From assembly GCA_020636435.1 (NCBI GenBank), contig JACJXX010000002.1:3472001-3536000 (forward strand): a DNA stretch of 64,000 nucleotides, in the 5' to 3' direction. This document shows, piece after piece, positions 9,076 to 18,371 of this stretch (positions within the stretch are counted from its first letter, which is position 1; the number at the start of each line of letters is the position of its first letter). The position numbers and the translations under genes were made by a program. Source of the stretch: Lewinellaceae bacterium. Its GTDB lineage: Bacteria; Bacteroidota; Bacteroidia; Chitinophagales; Saprospiraceae. Below the pieces are notes generated by a model. The model did no database searches and was not told the DNA's origin. It was given only the letters and a program-made list of their open reading frames with translations.

Positions 9076-12000
9076 ATGAATTGTAAACACCTTCTTTTCT
9101 CCCTGTTGCTGTTGCTCTCTTCATCTGCAACGCTTTACAGCCAATTCCCCTGCCTCAACGGGATGACCGTCAACGGCCCCAGCGGACAGGCGGGCATTGA
9201 CCTCTGCCAGAGCGGGTCTTCTTCCACCCTCAATTTTGCAGCCAACATCAGCGCGCTGCCGGTCGGCTACCTGGTGGTGGACGGCAACGATGTGATCGTT
9301 TACATCGGGCTGAGCGGAACCATTGATTTTTCTGCCTTGCCCGGAAGCAATTTCAATGTTTATGCCTTCAACTTTATCGGTTCCCTCCGGGCCAGGGTTG
9401 GCGACCCGCTGGGCACTCCTCTGGCGAGCGGCTGTTATGCGTTGACTGCCAACTCCATTTCTGTTACCGGCGATGCTCCTTCGGCGGGAATGGTCAGCAC
9501 CGAAGACGGCGCAACCGAAGCCTACACCTGCCCCGGCGACGGGCTTGCCGACATCGTCCGGTTCGACAGCTCGGGCGTCAGCAGCGGCGCCTCCTTTACC
9601 TACCTTATCACTGATGAAGACAACATCATCACCGAGATCATTGCCGGAGATATTTCGGACTTCGAAGATGACAGCATCGGCGTCTCCAGAGTTTGGGGGT
9701 TGGCCTACAACGGAACCCTGACCGCCATGCCCGGCGATGACGCCTCTGCCACCAGCCTCGCCGATGGCTGTTTCTCCTTATCTGCTAATTTCGTAACCAT
9801 TTTCCGGCAAGAGCCAGAGGGCGGAACAGTTGCTACCGAAGATGGGACCGACATGGTGTCTGTCTGTGCCGGAGACGGCGTTCCGGACCCCGTCCGTTTT
9901 GACAGCACGGGCGTGGCCGGCGGCGCGTTTATTTATGTAGTGACGGACACCAATAATGTCATCCTTTCTCTTTCAACTTCGGATGAGATCGATTTTGACA
10001 GTGCCGGCGCCGGGGTTTGCCGGGTTTGGGGGCTGTCCTACACTGGCATGCTCACCGCAACGGCAGGCGATACCGCTTCCATCGCCAGCTTGGCCGACGG
10101 CTGTTTCAGCTTGTCAGACAATTACGTTACCGTCAACCGGGATGGCGCCAATGGCGGCGATATTGCTACTGATACCGGCGATACGGAAGTTTTTATCTGC
10201 CCGGGCTCCTCTACTTTGGATACCCTGCGCTTTGAAAGCACCGGCGCCGCCGGGAACAATTTCACCTTCGTGCTTACCGACACCAACAACGTCATTTTAT
10301 CCCTGCCCGACACCAATTTCCTGCTCGCCGACACCCTAAGCGTGGGCGTTTACCGACTTTGGGGGTTGGCCTATAATGGCGCTTTAACCGCCATGGCAGG
10401 CGATACCGCCTCCACCACTACCCTATCGGACAGCTGTTTTGCGCTTTCTAACAATTTCCTTGCGATATACAACTCCGAGCCTTCAGGAGGAATGGTAAGC
10501 ACAGAGAACGGTGAAACTGAAGTTTTTACCTGCCCCGGCGACGGCATTCCCGATATTATCCGCTTTGACAGCAGCGGCGTGGCAGGCGACAATTTTGCCT
10601 ACGTTGTGACCGATACCGACAACGTCATCCTTAGCTTTCCGCCTATGGACATGGCGGACTTTGATGGCGCCGGCGTGGGCACGTGCCGTGTCTGGGGCCT
10701 GGCTTACACCGGAACCCTGACTGCCATGGCAGGCGATACGGCTTCGGTTGTTTCCCTTTCCGATGGTTGTTTCAGCCTTTCCGGCAACTACATTACGGTC
10801 AACCGCCGGCAGCCGGACGGAGGCATGGTGAGCACCGCCGGCGGAGGCTCGGAAGCGTTCGTTTGTCCAGGTGACGGCATAGCAGATGTGGTCCGCTTCG
10901 CTAACACCGGCAGCGGCAATTACGCCTACCTCATCACCGACACCAATAATGTGGTGGTGGCGCTGCCGCCATCCGATCAATACGATTTTGACGCTTCCGT
11001 TCTTAACGTTTGCCGGGTGTGGGGCCTGGCTTACACGGGCAATATAACCGTCATGGCAGGCGACACTGCTTCGGCCACTCCCCTATCTGACGGCTGTTTC
11101 TCCCTTTCCGCCAATTTCATCACCGTCTATAAGGAACAGCCCATGGGAGGACAGGTAGCCGATGAATCGGGCAACACCACCTTGTCTTTCTGCGTTGGCG
11201 ACGGGTTGGCGGACGTCGTCCGGTTTGACAGCAGCGGGACCGGAAACAGCAACTACGCCTATCTCGTTACCGACACCAACAGCGTCATCCTCGCCCTGCC
11301 GACGGGCGACAGTTTTGACTTTGAAAACGCCGGGCCAGGAACCTGTTATGTCTGGGGGCTCGCTTACAGCGGCGCACTAACCGCACAGGTTGGCGATACG
11401 GCCTCAGTGGCGATTCTTTCCGACGGCTGTTTTGCTTTATCTGATAATTTCATAACCGTCAACCGGGAGTCTGTAGACGGAGGAACCGTGAGCACGGAAA
11501 GCGGAGAAACCGATTTGACATTATGTGTCGGCGACGGCGTGGCGGACAGCATCCGGTTTGACAGCACAGCGGCGGGAAGCGCTGCCTTCGCTTATGTCGT
11601 TACCGACACCAACAACGTGATCCTCTCCTTGCCTGCCGGCGATGTTATCGACTTCGACAGCGCCGGAACCGGCATCTGCCGGGTGTGGGGCCTCTCCTAC
11701 CTGGGCGCCATTACCGCAATGCCAGGCGATACCGCCTCGGTTGTTGCCCTATCCGACAGTTGCTATGCCCTTTCCGATAATTACGTCACCATCAACCGGC
11801 AGGCCGGCAATGGCGGAATGGTAAGCATCGAAGGCGGAGCGACGGATATTTCCATCTGTGTCGGCGACGGCCTGGCGGATGTTATCCGCTTTGACAGCGC
11901 CGGGGTGGTTGCCGATTCTTTTGTCTATGTTGTCACCGACACCAATAATGTGATCCTGGCCATTCCAGATGGAGATTTCGCCGATTTTGAAGGCGCCGGG

Positions 12001-14781
12001 CAGGGCATTTGCCGCGTCTGGGGCCTCGGTTATTCCGGAATACTGCTGGCCATGGCAGGCGATACGGCCTCGGCTGTGCTCTTGTCGGACGGCTGCTTTG
12101 GTTTATCTTCCAACTTCATTACCGTGAACCGGGAAGGCCAACTGGGCGGCATGGTAATGACGGAAAGCGGCGAAACCGAGGTATTCCTTTGCCCCGGAAA
12201 CGGCATTCCCGATACGGTCCGCTTTGACAGCACGGGAGTAGGCAACGGCCAGTTTGCCTACATCATTACCGACACCAATAATGTGATCCTCGGTTTGCCT
12301 TCCTCCGATTTTAACGATTTTGACGGTTCGGGCGTGGGCGTTTGCCGCGTTTGGGGACTGGTGTATCTCGATAGCCTTACGGCTATGGTTGGGGACACGG
12401 CTTCGGCTACTAACCTGGCCGTTGGCTGTTATGCCCTTTCCGATAATTACATCACTGTTATCCGCCAGCAACCTGAAGGCGGCATGGTGAAAACGAGCAA
12501 CGGCGGCACCGAAGCCTTTACCTGCCCCGGCGACGGCGTAGCGGATATCGTGCAGTTCGATAATGCCGGCTCCAGTGGCAATGGCTACGCCTATATTGTT
12601 ACCGACACCAATAATGTGGTGGTGGAAGTGATTCCCATGAACTCAACTGACTTCGAGCCCTATGGAGTAGGGATATCCCGGGTATGGGGCATCGCCTATA
12701 CCGGCAACCTGACAGTTATGGCAGGCGACACCGCTTCCATTGCTGCGCTGAGCGACGACTGTTACGCTCTTTCCGGCAATTTCGTTACCGTCTACCGGGA
12801 AATTCCCAATGGGGGAAGCGTGGTTACCGAGGACGGGCAAACCAGCGTAAACACCTGCTCCGGCGACGGAATAGCCGACCTGATCCGCTTCGACAGCCTG
12901 GGCGCCAGCAATAGCGCCTACGCCTATGTAGTAACTGACACCAACGCCGTCATCCTGAATGTCAGCACAACCGATGGCATAGATTTTGAAGGCGCCGGCG
13001 GTGGTGTATGTTACGTCTGGGGCCTGGCCTACACCGGCAACATTACCGCAATGGCCGGGGATACCGCTTCTTCAACCGCTCTTTCCGACGCTTGTTTTGA
13101 CCTGTCCGACGACTTCGTGAGCATCATCAGAGAAGAAGTCAATGGCGGCATGGTGGCTACGGAAGATGGCGCCACGGAAGTATTCCTTTGCCCGGGAGAC
13201 GGGCTGGCGGACACCGTCCGTTTTGACAGTTCCGGAATCATGGGCGGCGCCTTTGCCTACCTGGTGACGGACACCAACAACGTCATCACGGCTATCCCCG
13301 CAGCAGATTTTGCAGATTTTGAAGGCGACAGCATTGGCGTATCCCGCGTATGGGGGCTGGTGTACAACGACAGCCTGACAGCCATGGTAGGCGATACCGC
13401 CTCGGTTGCCCTTCTGGCCACCGGCTGCTATGCCCTGTCGGCCAACTTTATCACCATCTACCGGGACATCCCCGACGGCGGCACCCTCAGCACGGCGGAT
13501 GGCTCGGGCCAAATAGCTGCCTGCACGGGCGCCAACCTGGCCAGCGCCATTGTGTTTGACAGCATGGGCGTGGTGAACTGCCTGTTTGCCTATATCCTTA
13601 CCGATACTTCCAACATCATTCTTTACGAACCCAATATCGACCTGTCCGGCTTTAGCGGCGCCGGCCTGGGCGCCATACGGGTATGGGGTATGGCCTATAC
13701 GGGAAACATTACAGCCATGGTAGGCGACACCCTGCCTGCAGCTCCTCTTTCGGATGAATGTTACGACCTGACCGACAACTTCATTCCCGTCACCCAGGAA
13801 GAAGTGGAAGGCGGCACGGTTCAGGCTGAAGGCGGGGCGCTGGCCGTTTACACTTGTCCCGGAGACGGCGTTTCCGATGTAGTCAGTTTTGAAAATTTCG
13901 ATGGGTTCGGCCCGCTCTATGGATACGTATTGACAGATACGAGCAATATCCTGCTTGGAGTCAACGAGTCCAGTTTATTCAATTTTGACGGGCTGGGATC
14001 AGGCATCGTGCGGGTTTGGGGCCTGGCGTATTCCGGTATCTTTACCGCCAACCCTGGCGATACGCTCGGCCAGGTAGACATTACCGATGGCTGTTTTGAC
14101 CTTTCCAACAACTATGTCACCATCAATATGGACGTCCCCAACGGAGGGATGGTAAGCACCGAAGATGGGGAAGTTCAGGTTGAGGTAACCGTTGGAGACG
14201 GTTTGAACGACCTGGTGAGTTTCGACAGTACCAATGTCAGCAACAGCCTGTTCAACTACATCATCACCGACACCGGCACGGTTGTAATGGCCATTTTGAA
14301 CGAAGACCAGTTCAACTTCGAAAATTCCGGGCCCGGCGTTTGCCTGGTATGGGGCTTTGCCTACACCGGAACGCCCACCTTTGCGGTAGGCGATACCATT
14401 GCTGTTCTGGACAGCCTGAGTACGGACTGCTACAGCTTGTCCTCCAATTTCGTTACTGTTTTGCGGCAACAGGCGCCCGGGCGGCTACGCTCAGGCAAGC
14501 TTGCTCAAGCGGAGATCAACAGCTCTTTACTCAGCATGGAAGCCTGGCCGGCACCGGTAAGCGAACGGTTAACGGTAGATATCGAGTTTTCGGGTGGCAA
14601 CCAGGAGGGGATGCTCCGCCTGATGGATTATTCCGGCAGGAAAGTGCTTCAGCAAGCCGTTTACCTGGGCGAAGGCTCCAACCGGATCGAACTGAATACA
14701 GAAGGGCTGCTACCCGGCTTATATCTGCTTCACTTACAGTTGGAAAACGGGCAGGCGAGCCTGATGGTGGTTAAACAATAA
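9076..14781 (+). CDS. Giant secreted repeat protein with T9SS type A sorting domain
   Basis: This 1901-aa exported protein has an N-terminal signal peptide (CKHLLFSLLLLLSSSATLYS) and then about 16 tandem domains of roughly 110 residues, the first divergent. Conserved landmarks per domain are GGMVSTEDG, CPGDGIAD, RFDS, YVVTDTNNVIL, DFDGAG, CRVWGLAYTG, MAGDTAS and LSDGCFSLS-N-ITV, with about three Cys per repeat. The C-terminal 80 residues form a type A sorting domain (LLPGLYLLHLQLENG...MVVKQ), which targets proteins through the Bacteroidota type IX secretion system to the cell surface or medium. No catalytic domain was recognised; an adhesin or structural surface filament is inferred. A strong terminator follows, shared with the convergent lipoprotein gene. 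Confidence 0.9.
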   Translation: MNCKHLLFSLLLLLSSSATLYSQFPCLNGMTVNGPSGQAGIDLCQSGSSSTLNFAANISALPVGYLVVDGNDVIVYIGLSGTIDFSALPGSNFNVYAFNFIGSLRARVGDPLGTPLASGCYALTANSISVTGDAPSAGMVSTEDGATEAYTCPGDGLADIVRFDSSGVSSGASFTYLITDEDNIITEIIAGDISDFEDDSIGVSRVWGLAYNGTLTAMPGDDASATSLADGCFSLSANFVTIFRQEPEGGTVATEDGTDMVSVCAGDGVPDPVRFDSTGVAGGAFIYVVTDTNNVILSLSTSDEIDFDSAGAGVCRVWGLSYTGMLTATAGDTASIASLADGCFSLSDNYVTVNRDGANGGDIATDTGDTEVFICPGSSTLDTLRFESTGAAGNNFTFVLTDTNNVILSLPDTNFLLADTLSVGVYRLWGLAYNGALTAMAGDTASTTTLSDSCFALSNNFLAIYNSEPSGGMVSTENGETEVFTCPGDGIPDIIRFDSSGVAGDNFAYVVTDTDNVILSFPPMDMADFDGAGVGTCRVWGLAYTGTLTAMAGDTASVVSLSDGCFSLSGNYITVNRRQPDGGMVSTAGGGSEAFVCPGDGIADVVRFANTGSGNYAYLITDTNNVVVALPPSDQYDFDASVLNVCRVWGLAYTGNITVMAGDTASATPLSDGCFSLSANFITVYKEQPMGGQVADESGNTTLSFCVGDGLADVVRFDSSGTGNSNYAYLVTDTNSVILALPTGDSFDFENAGPGTCYVWGLAYSGALTAQVGDTASVAILSDGCFALSDNFITVNRESVDGGTVSTESGETDLTLCVGDGVADSIRFDSTAAGSAAFAYVVTDTNNVILSLPAGDVIDFDSAGTGICRVWGLSYLGAITAMPGDTASVVALSDSCYALSDNYVTINRQAGNGGMVSIEGGATDISICVGDGLADVIRFDSAGVVADSFVYVVTDTNNVILAIPDGDFADFEGAGQGICRVWGLGYSGILLAMAGDTASAVLLSDGCFGLSSNFITVNREGQLGGMVMTESGETEVFLCPGNGIPDTVRFDSTGVGNGQFAYIITDTNNVILGLPSSDFNDFDGSGVGVCRVWGLVYLDSLTAMVGDTASATNLAVGCYALSDNYITVIRQQPEGGMVKTSNGGTEAFTCPGDGVADIVQFDNAGSSGNGYAYIVTDTNNVVVEVIPMNSTDFEPYGVGISRVWGIAYTGNLTVMAGDTASIAALSDDCYALSGNFVTVYREIPNGGSVVTEDGQTSVNTCSGDGIADLIRFDSLGASNSAYAYVVTDTNAVILNVSTTDGIDFEGAGGGVCYVWGLAYTGNITAMAGDTASSTALSDACFDLSDDFVSIIREEVNGGMVATEDGATEVFLCPGDGLADTVRFDSSGIMGGAFAYLVTDTNNVITAIPAADFADFEGDSIGVSRVWGLVYNDSLTAMVGDTASVALLATGCYALSANFITIYRDIPDGGTLSTADGSGQIAACTGANLASAIVFDSMGVVNCLFAYILTDTSNIILYEPNIDLSGFSGAGLGAIRVWGMAYTGNITAMVGDTLPAAPLSDECYDLTDNFIPVTQEEVEGGTVQAEGGALAVYTCPGDGVSDVVSFENFDGFGPLYGYVLTDTSNILLGVNESSLFNFDGLGSGIVRVWGLAYSGIFTANPGDTLGQVDITDGCFDLSNNYVTINMDVPNGGMVSTEDGEVQVEVTVGDGLNDLVSFDSTNVSNSLFNYIITDTGTVVMAILNEDQFNFENSGPGVCLVWGFAYTGTPTFAVGDTIAVLDSLSTDCYSLSSNFVTVLRQQAPGRLRSGKLAQAEINSSLLSMEAWPAPVSERLTVDIEFSGGNQEGMLRLMDYSGRKVLQQAVYLGEGSNRIELNTEGLLPGLYLLHLQLENGQASLMVVKQ
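9481..14480 (+). repeat. Coding tandem repeat, 15 units of about 333 bp
   Basis: Fifteen consecutive units within the T9SS gene share the protein landmarks DTNNVIL, CRVWGLAY and LSDGC. Units vary enough at the DNA level to avoid perfect identity, which suggests old duplications rather than recent slippage. A sixteenth, more divergent unit precedes them. Confidence 0.85.
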
Positions 14782-14810
14782 CCTTCATTGATGCCCTGAT
14801 AATGCCATAC

Positions 14811-14848
14811 AAAAAGGCTCCCCTTTGGAAATGAAGGGGAGCCTTTTT
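14811..14848. terminator. Strong bidirectional terminator
   Basis: The perfect 15-base arms AAAAAGGCTCCCCTT (14811-14825) and its complement (14834-14848) surround an 8-base loop. The A- and T-tracts at the ends make it a terminator for both the T9SS gene and the curli-linked lipoprotein gene, which converge here. Confidence 0.85.
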
Positions 14849-14870
14849 ATGATTTAGCTATCCGGCGGCA

Positions 14871-16412
14871 TTAATTCCAATCTGGCATATCGGCGTTATT
14901 GAACAGTAAAGTCCGGTTGTTTTGGCCTGTCACCGCATCCATTATCATCACTTTAGACGGCCCGATGTTATCCACCGGTTTATTGACGAATAGCACTTTG
15001 GCGCCGCCGTTTGTGAATTTGGGTTGAAGGTCATTCGTGCCGTCTAACTTACCGTTGCTGGATGTGCCAGTAGACGACAAGCTGTTGTGGCCGGACATGG
15101 TTTCGATATTGTAAACGCGAATCTCGGTGTCGAGGGGCAACCCGTTGGCGGAAAAATCGCCACTGAAGTTGTAGGTAAAGGCTATCCTTTTTCCATCCGG
15201 CGCGAAAACCGGGTGCCGGATTTGCCCGTTGAGTTCTGTTTCCAGTATAGCCTCCGGAACCGAATCAATACCGATCCGGAACTTATACAATTTGCTCTGA
15301 GAGCTTCCCGGCCTTTCGGCAGTAGCGATAATGGTATTGTTGCGGGCAGTCCAGTCGACGCCGGTAAAAAGGTATCCGTCATCGGCTTCTGCGACCAGGT
15401 CAAGGCCGCTTCCGTCGATGTTGACCCGGTACAGCTGCCCGAAATTCATGTACATCAGTTGATCTCCGGTGGGAGACCAGCAGTAGGAGGCCAGAGATGC
15501 ATCTTTAGAGCGCAATGGCATGTGGGGGGGAGTAACCTGCCTGGGGTTGGCCCCATCCCGTTCCAGGACGAAAATGTGGACATCTGAACCTACCACGCTC
15601 AATGCCGCCATTTTATCTCTCAATATGGGCCGCAGCCTCGGCCTCCAATAGGACTTAGCCCCATTGGTAAGTTGAAAAGACAATTCCTCGCCCGTTGCTC
15701 CCAGGGATTCCGTGCCTCCGAATATGGTTAAAGTGCCATTTACAGACCGTACAAACGCATAACGATACTCATCTCGGGGAAACTCGCGTATCCCAAAGCT
15801 CCACACTTCTCCGTAGGTGGGAGGGTTCACCCCGTCCTTGGCGATCACCTGCCAGTAATACTTCTGGTTGAACTTCATGCCTTCGACATTCAGGAAGGTA
15901 TCGGCCAACTCCAGGGCGAGCGGGATGCCTGCGCTGGTATCGGAAGGAAACAGGTATACATCGTAAGTGAGGCTGTCGCCGTTGGCGTCAGAGCTTGTCC
16001 ATGCCAGTGTGAGGTTGGGGTCTACACCCTGCGCTCCATCCGCCGGTTGCACTACTAATGGAATGGAAGGAGGGTTGTTCAGGCTCAGGTCTTTCGACAT
16101 CAACAAGGTGACGGAATTGGTCCGGTCTCCTTGGAGTTGCACGCTGATGATGGCGTCTTCATATCCGGCAAGCCTGCCCCGGATGCTGTAAGATCCTTCC
16201 AAAAGCGAATCGATGAGAAATTCTCCGAGTTCATCGGTGGCCACGAGTTCCGTCTCGGGGTTGGTAGTAATGCTTACGCCGGTGATGGGAACCAGGGAAT
16301 CGGCATCGAGCACTTCCCCGATCAGCCGCCCGTAGGATTGGAACTCCAGGGTGTCTTCCCGGCAACTTCCCAGGAAGATCAATGCGGTTAGGAAAAAGGA
16401 TATTTTTTTCAT
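14871..16412 (-). CDS. Lipoprotein with carboxypeptidase-regulatory-like, Fn3-like and beta-propeller (TolB-type) regions
   Basis: This 513-aa outer-membrane or surface lipoprotein has a signal peptide ending in the lipobox FLGSC (Cys about 17). Residues 28-105 look like a carboxypeptidase regulatory-like fold (YGRLIGEVLDADSLVPITGV). Residues 112-210 look like Fn3/cadherin (PPSIPLVVQPADGAQGVDPN, LAWTSSDANGDSLTYDVYLF). The rest reads like TolB/PD40 propeller blades (YCWSPTGDQLMYMN, HPVFAPDGKRIAFTYN). It starts 8 bases after the csgG stop, so it is almost surely the last gene of the curli operon. A role in anchoring or sensing the fibre is inferred; no enzymatic motif is seen. Confidence 0.8.
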   Translation of the reverse strand: MKKISFFLTALIFLGSCREDTLEFQSYGRLIGEVLDADSLVPITGVSITTNPETELVATDELGEFLIDSLLEGSYSIRGRLAGYEDAIISVQLQGDRTNSVTLLMSKDLSLNNPPSIPLVVQPADGAQGVDPNLTLAWTSSDANGDSLTYDVYLFPSDTSAGIPLALELADTFLNVEGMKFNQKYYWQVIAKDGVNPPTYGEVWSFGIREFPRDEYRYAFVRSVNGTLTIFGGTESLGATGEELSFQLTNGAKSYWRPRLRPILRDKMAALSVVGSDVHIFVLERDGANPRQVTPPHMPLRSKDASLASYCWSPTGDQLMYMNFGQLYRVNIDGSGLDLVAEADDGYLFTGVDWTARNNTIIATAERPGSSQSKLYKFRIGIDSVPEAILETELNGQIRHPVFAPDGKRIAFTYNFSGDFSANGLPLDTEIRVYNIETMSGHNSLSSTGTSSNGKLDGTNDLQPKFTNGGAKVLFVNKPVDNIGPSKVMIMDAVTGQNNRTLLFNNADMPDWN

Positions 16413-16420
16413 GGGATTAA

Positions 16421-17806
16421 TTACTTTTTGTTGCGGCTCAGGTAATACTTAATGCCTAATCGGGTGCGATAGAAATAATCGTTGTATTTTCCATTGACGG
16501 CGCCGTCGAGCCCGTCGTTCATTAAGTAATTGTTGTCCAGGGCTAGTTCGAGCCCCAGATAATCAGTCAGGAAATATTCCAGGCCCAGGCCTGCGTTGAC
16601 CTTGAGAAGCGTATTGGTTGCAATGTTGCTCGAAGGCATTTCTCCTTCGGGCATCATCAGCCCTCCTCCTGCAAACAGGAAAGGGGAAAACCGGTCGGTG
16701 GGCAATAGCCGCAACCGGACGGAGCCGTCGAAATAAGTCACCTTCCGGTCAAAAATCTGGTCGGTGGCCAGGCTGCTTTTTCCGAAACCCAGGTGAAAGG
16801 AAATACCGGAAGAAAAAACAGCGGTGATGCCTGCTTCCACTCCTGACCGGAACCTGGGGTTGGGGTAATCGCCCTGGTACAACAAGCTCGTGCCGCTCAG
16901 GGAGAAGGAGGAATAAAACTCGTTGTTGGTGCGCTTGCGGCCCACCAGGTCGATATCCTCCATTTCTTTTTTCTCCACCTCATAAGCGGCCAGGGCGCCG
17001 TTCATGAGGTTTTGCTGGGAGCTGTCTGCGCGCCACAGGCCTTCCTGGGCGCCTTCCAGGATCAGGCTGTACACCGCCTTTTCAATTGCTTCGGTCACGG
17101 CCATGTCGGCGGGTTCGTTGTAGGTGAAACCCGTTTCTACTTCCAGCAAACGGCTGAACTTGACGAAGCGGAAAAGCCCTCCGTCCACCGCCTGGGAAAG
17201 CAGGGTCTTGGAGGTGTATACATTCTTCAGCACGCGCCCGGATTTGGTGGCAATAGCCCTGAGGTAAACCGTGACGCGGTCCTGGCGGTATTTGCCGGAA
17301 CCGCCGGCGCCGAAGTAACGGACGCCAATACCGCCGGTCATGATGTTGGATTCATAGGAAACGATGCCGCCTTCAATGATCATGCCGGCAAAGAGCAAAG
17401 GAGAGATCAGCGCCTGCCCCTGGTTTTCCCGGTTGAACTCCATTCTGGTAGAACGGATGATCTTTCGCTCGTTGAGCAGGTTGCCTACATTCTCCCGTTC
17501 AATAACGGTGAACCATCCCGAATCCATCAGCGACTTGATCAGGATGTTGGTGGCGCCCTGGGTCACGGCAGTAGACCAGCTGGTGCCCACCTCGCTCGGC
17601 TTGTATTGGCCGGTTTGGTCCCGCAATTTGTATACGGCTACAATGATGGGCTCTCCGGGCTTGGGAAGATTGCGCAGGTTGAAATTAAAAGGCGTCTCTT
17701 CGCCCAATCGGGCGCGGCTGGTTTTCATGGGCTGGTTGAGGTAAGCTCCGCATCCGGAGAATACCCAGGATAGGCCCATCGCGATTATCCATAAGTGCTT
17801 TTTCAT
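16421..17806 (-). CDS. csgG: CsgG curli secretion channel with C-terminal beta-barrel extension
   Basis: Residues 1-265 match CsgG/HfaB, the nonameric outer-membrane lipoprotein channel that exports curli subunits. They include the lipobox FSGC, PIIVAVYKLRDQTGQYKPS, STAVTQGATNILIKSL, WFTVIEREN-VGNLLNERKI, LLFAGMIIEGGIVSYESNI and VTVYLRAI-TKSGRVL. E. coli CsgG is 277 aa; this one is 461. The extra 190 residues read as an outer-membrane beta-barrel-like domain (FYSSFSLSGTSLLYQ ... LGIKYYLSRNKK). It is followed 8 bases later by the propeller lipoprotein and lies 125 bases after csgF. The channel assignment is firm; the function of the extension is unknown. Confidence 0.92.
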   Translation of the reverse strand: MKKHLWIIAMGLSWVFSGCGAYLNQPMKTSRARLGEETPFNFNLRNLPKPGEPIIVAVYKLRDQTGQYKPSEVGTSWSTAVTQGATNILIKSLMDSGWFTVIERENVGNLLNERKIIRSTRMEFNRENQGQALISPLLFAGMIIEGGIVSYESNIMTGGIGVRYFGAGGSGKYRQDRVTVYLRAIATKSGRVLKNVYTSKTLLSQAVDGGLFRFVKFSRLLEVETGFTYNEPADMAVTEAIEKAVYSLILEGAQEGLWRADSSQQNLMNGALAAYEVEKKEMEDIDLVGRKRTNNEFYSSFSLSGTSLLYQGDYPNPRFRSGVEAGITAVFSSGISFHLGFGKSSLATDQIFDRKVTYFDGSVRLRLLPTDRFSPFLFAGGGLMMPEGEMPSSNIATNTLLKVNAGLGLEYFLTDYLGLELALDNNYLMNDGLDGAVNGKYNDYFYRTRLGIKYYLSRNKK

Positions 17807-17812
17807 AATATG

Positions 17813-17907
17813 GAGTTTGGAAATTCGGAATTTGGAAAAAGCTCGACTACCCGGCGCTATGGCATAGCATTGCTACCCTGGCACAGGTAGCCAAGCCATC
17901 CAAACTC
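17813..17907. repeat. Nested hairpins between csgF and csgG
   Basis: The outer arms GAGTTTGGA (17813-17821) and TCCAAACTC (17899-17907) are perfect. Inside are GCTACC/GGTAGC (17872-17877 and 17886-17891) and the small palindrome GCTATGGCATAGC. There is no T-run, so this is more likely an mRNA processing or attenuation structure than a terminator. Confidence 0.5.
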
Positions 17908-17931
17908 TAATTTTTATGGATATTTTCAGTC

Positions 17932-18351
17932 TTAGAAATAAGGTACGGTGATCTGGGTTTGATTTCCGGTGGACAAGTCATTGATGGTTATGACCAGGCC
18001 GTCCAGCCCGGGCACGACATCAACCAGGAGGTTCCCGAACTCGTAGGTTCCGGTTTGAATGCCATTATCACCGAAAATGTTGCTGTTGTTAAACAGGTTG
18101 CGGGACAGCTCGTTCAGCAACTGGCTGTTGAGCGATTCCGTGAACCGGTCGAGCGAGGTCCGGCTGCTGCCGCTGCTGGCATTCGGGTCCGACAGCGTAT
18201 TCTGCGCATTGGCGGAGCTCAGCAGCCAGCTGTAATTCAGGTAACTGCCTCCAAATGCCGGATTCAGCGGCGTGTAGGAAAAATCCTGCCCATAAATGAA
18301 GATGGGGGCGGCGAGTAAGAAAAGAGCTAAGAGTTTGGATTTAAAGTTCAT
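17932..18351 (-). CDS. csgF: CsgF curli nucleation/tethering factor
   Basis: This 139-aa protein with a Sec signal peptide (LLALFLLAAPIFIYGQ) matches CsgF: FSYTPLNPAFGGSYLNYSWL is the conserved N-terminal stretch that inserts into the CsgG channel, followed by LLSSANAQNTL and the C-terminal GLDGLVITINDLSTGNQTQI. CsgF caps the CsgG pore and couples secretion to surface nucleation of the fibre. The length is like that of the E. coli protein (138 aa). It lies 20 bases after csgE and is clearly in the same operon. Confidence 0.93.
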   Translation of the reverse strand: MNFKSKLLALFLLAAPIFIYGQDFSYTPLNPAFGGSYLNYSWLLSSANAQNTLSDPNASSGSSRTSLDRFTESLNSQLLNELSRNLFNNSNIFGDNGIQTGTYEFGNLLVDVVPGLDGLVITINDLSTGNQTQITVPYF

Positions 18352-18371
18352 CGGTCAAAGGATTATAATTG

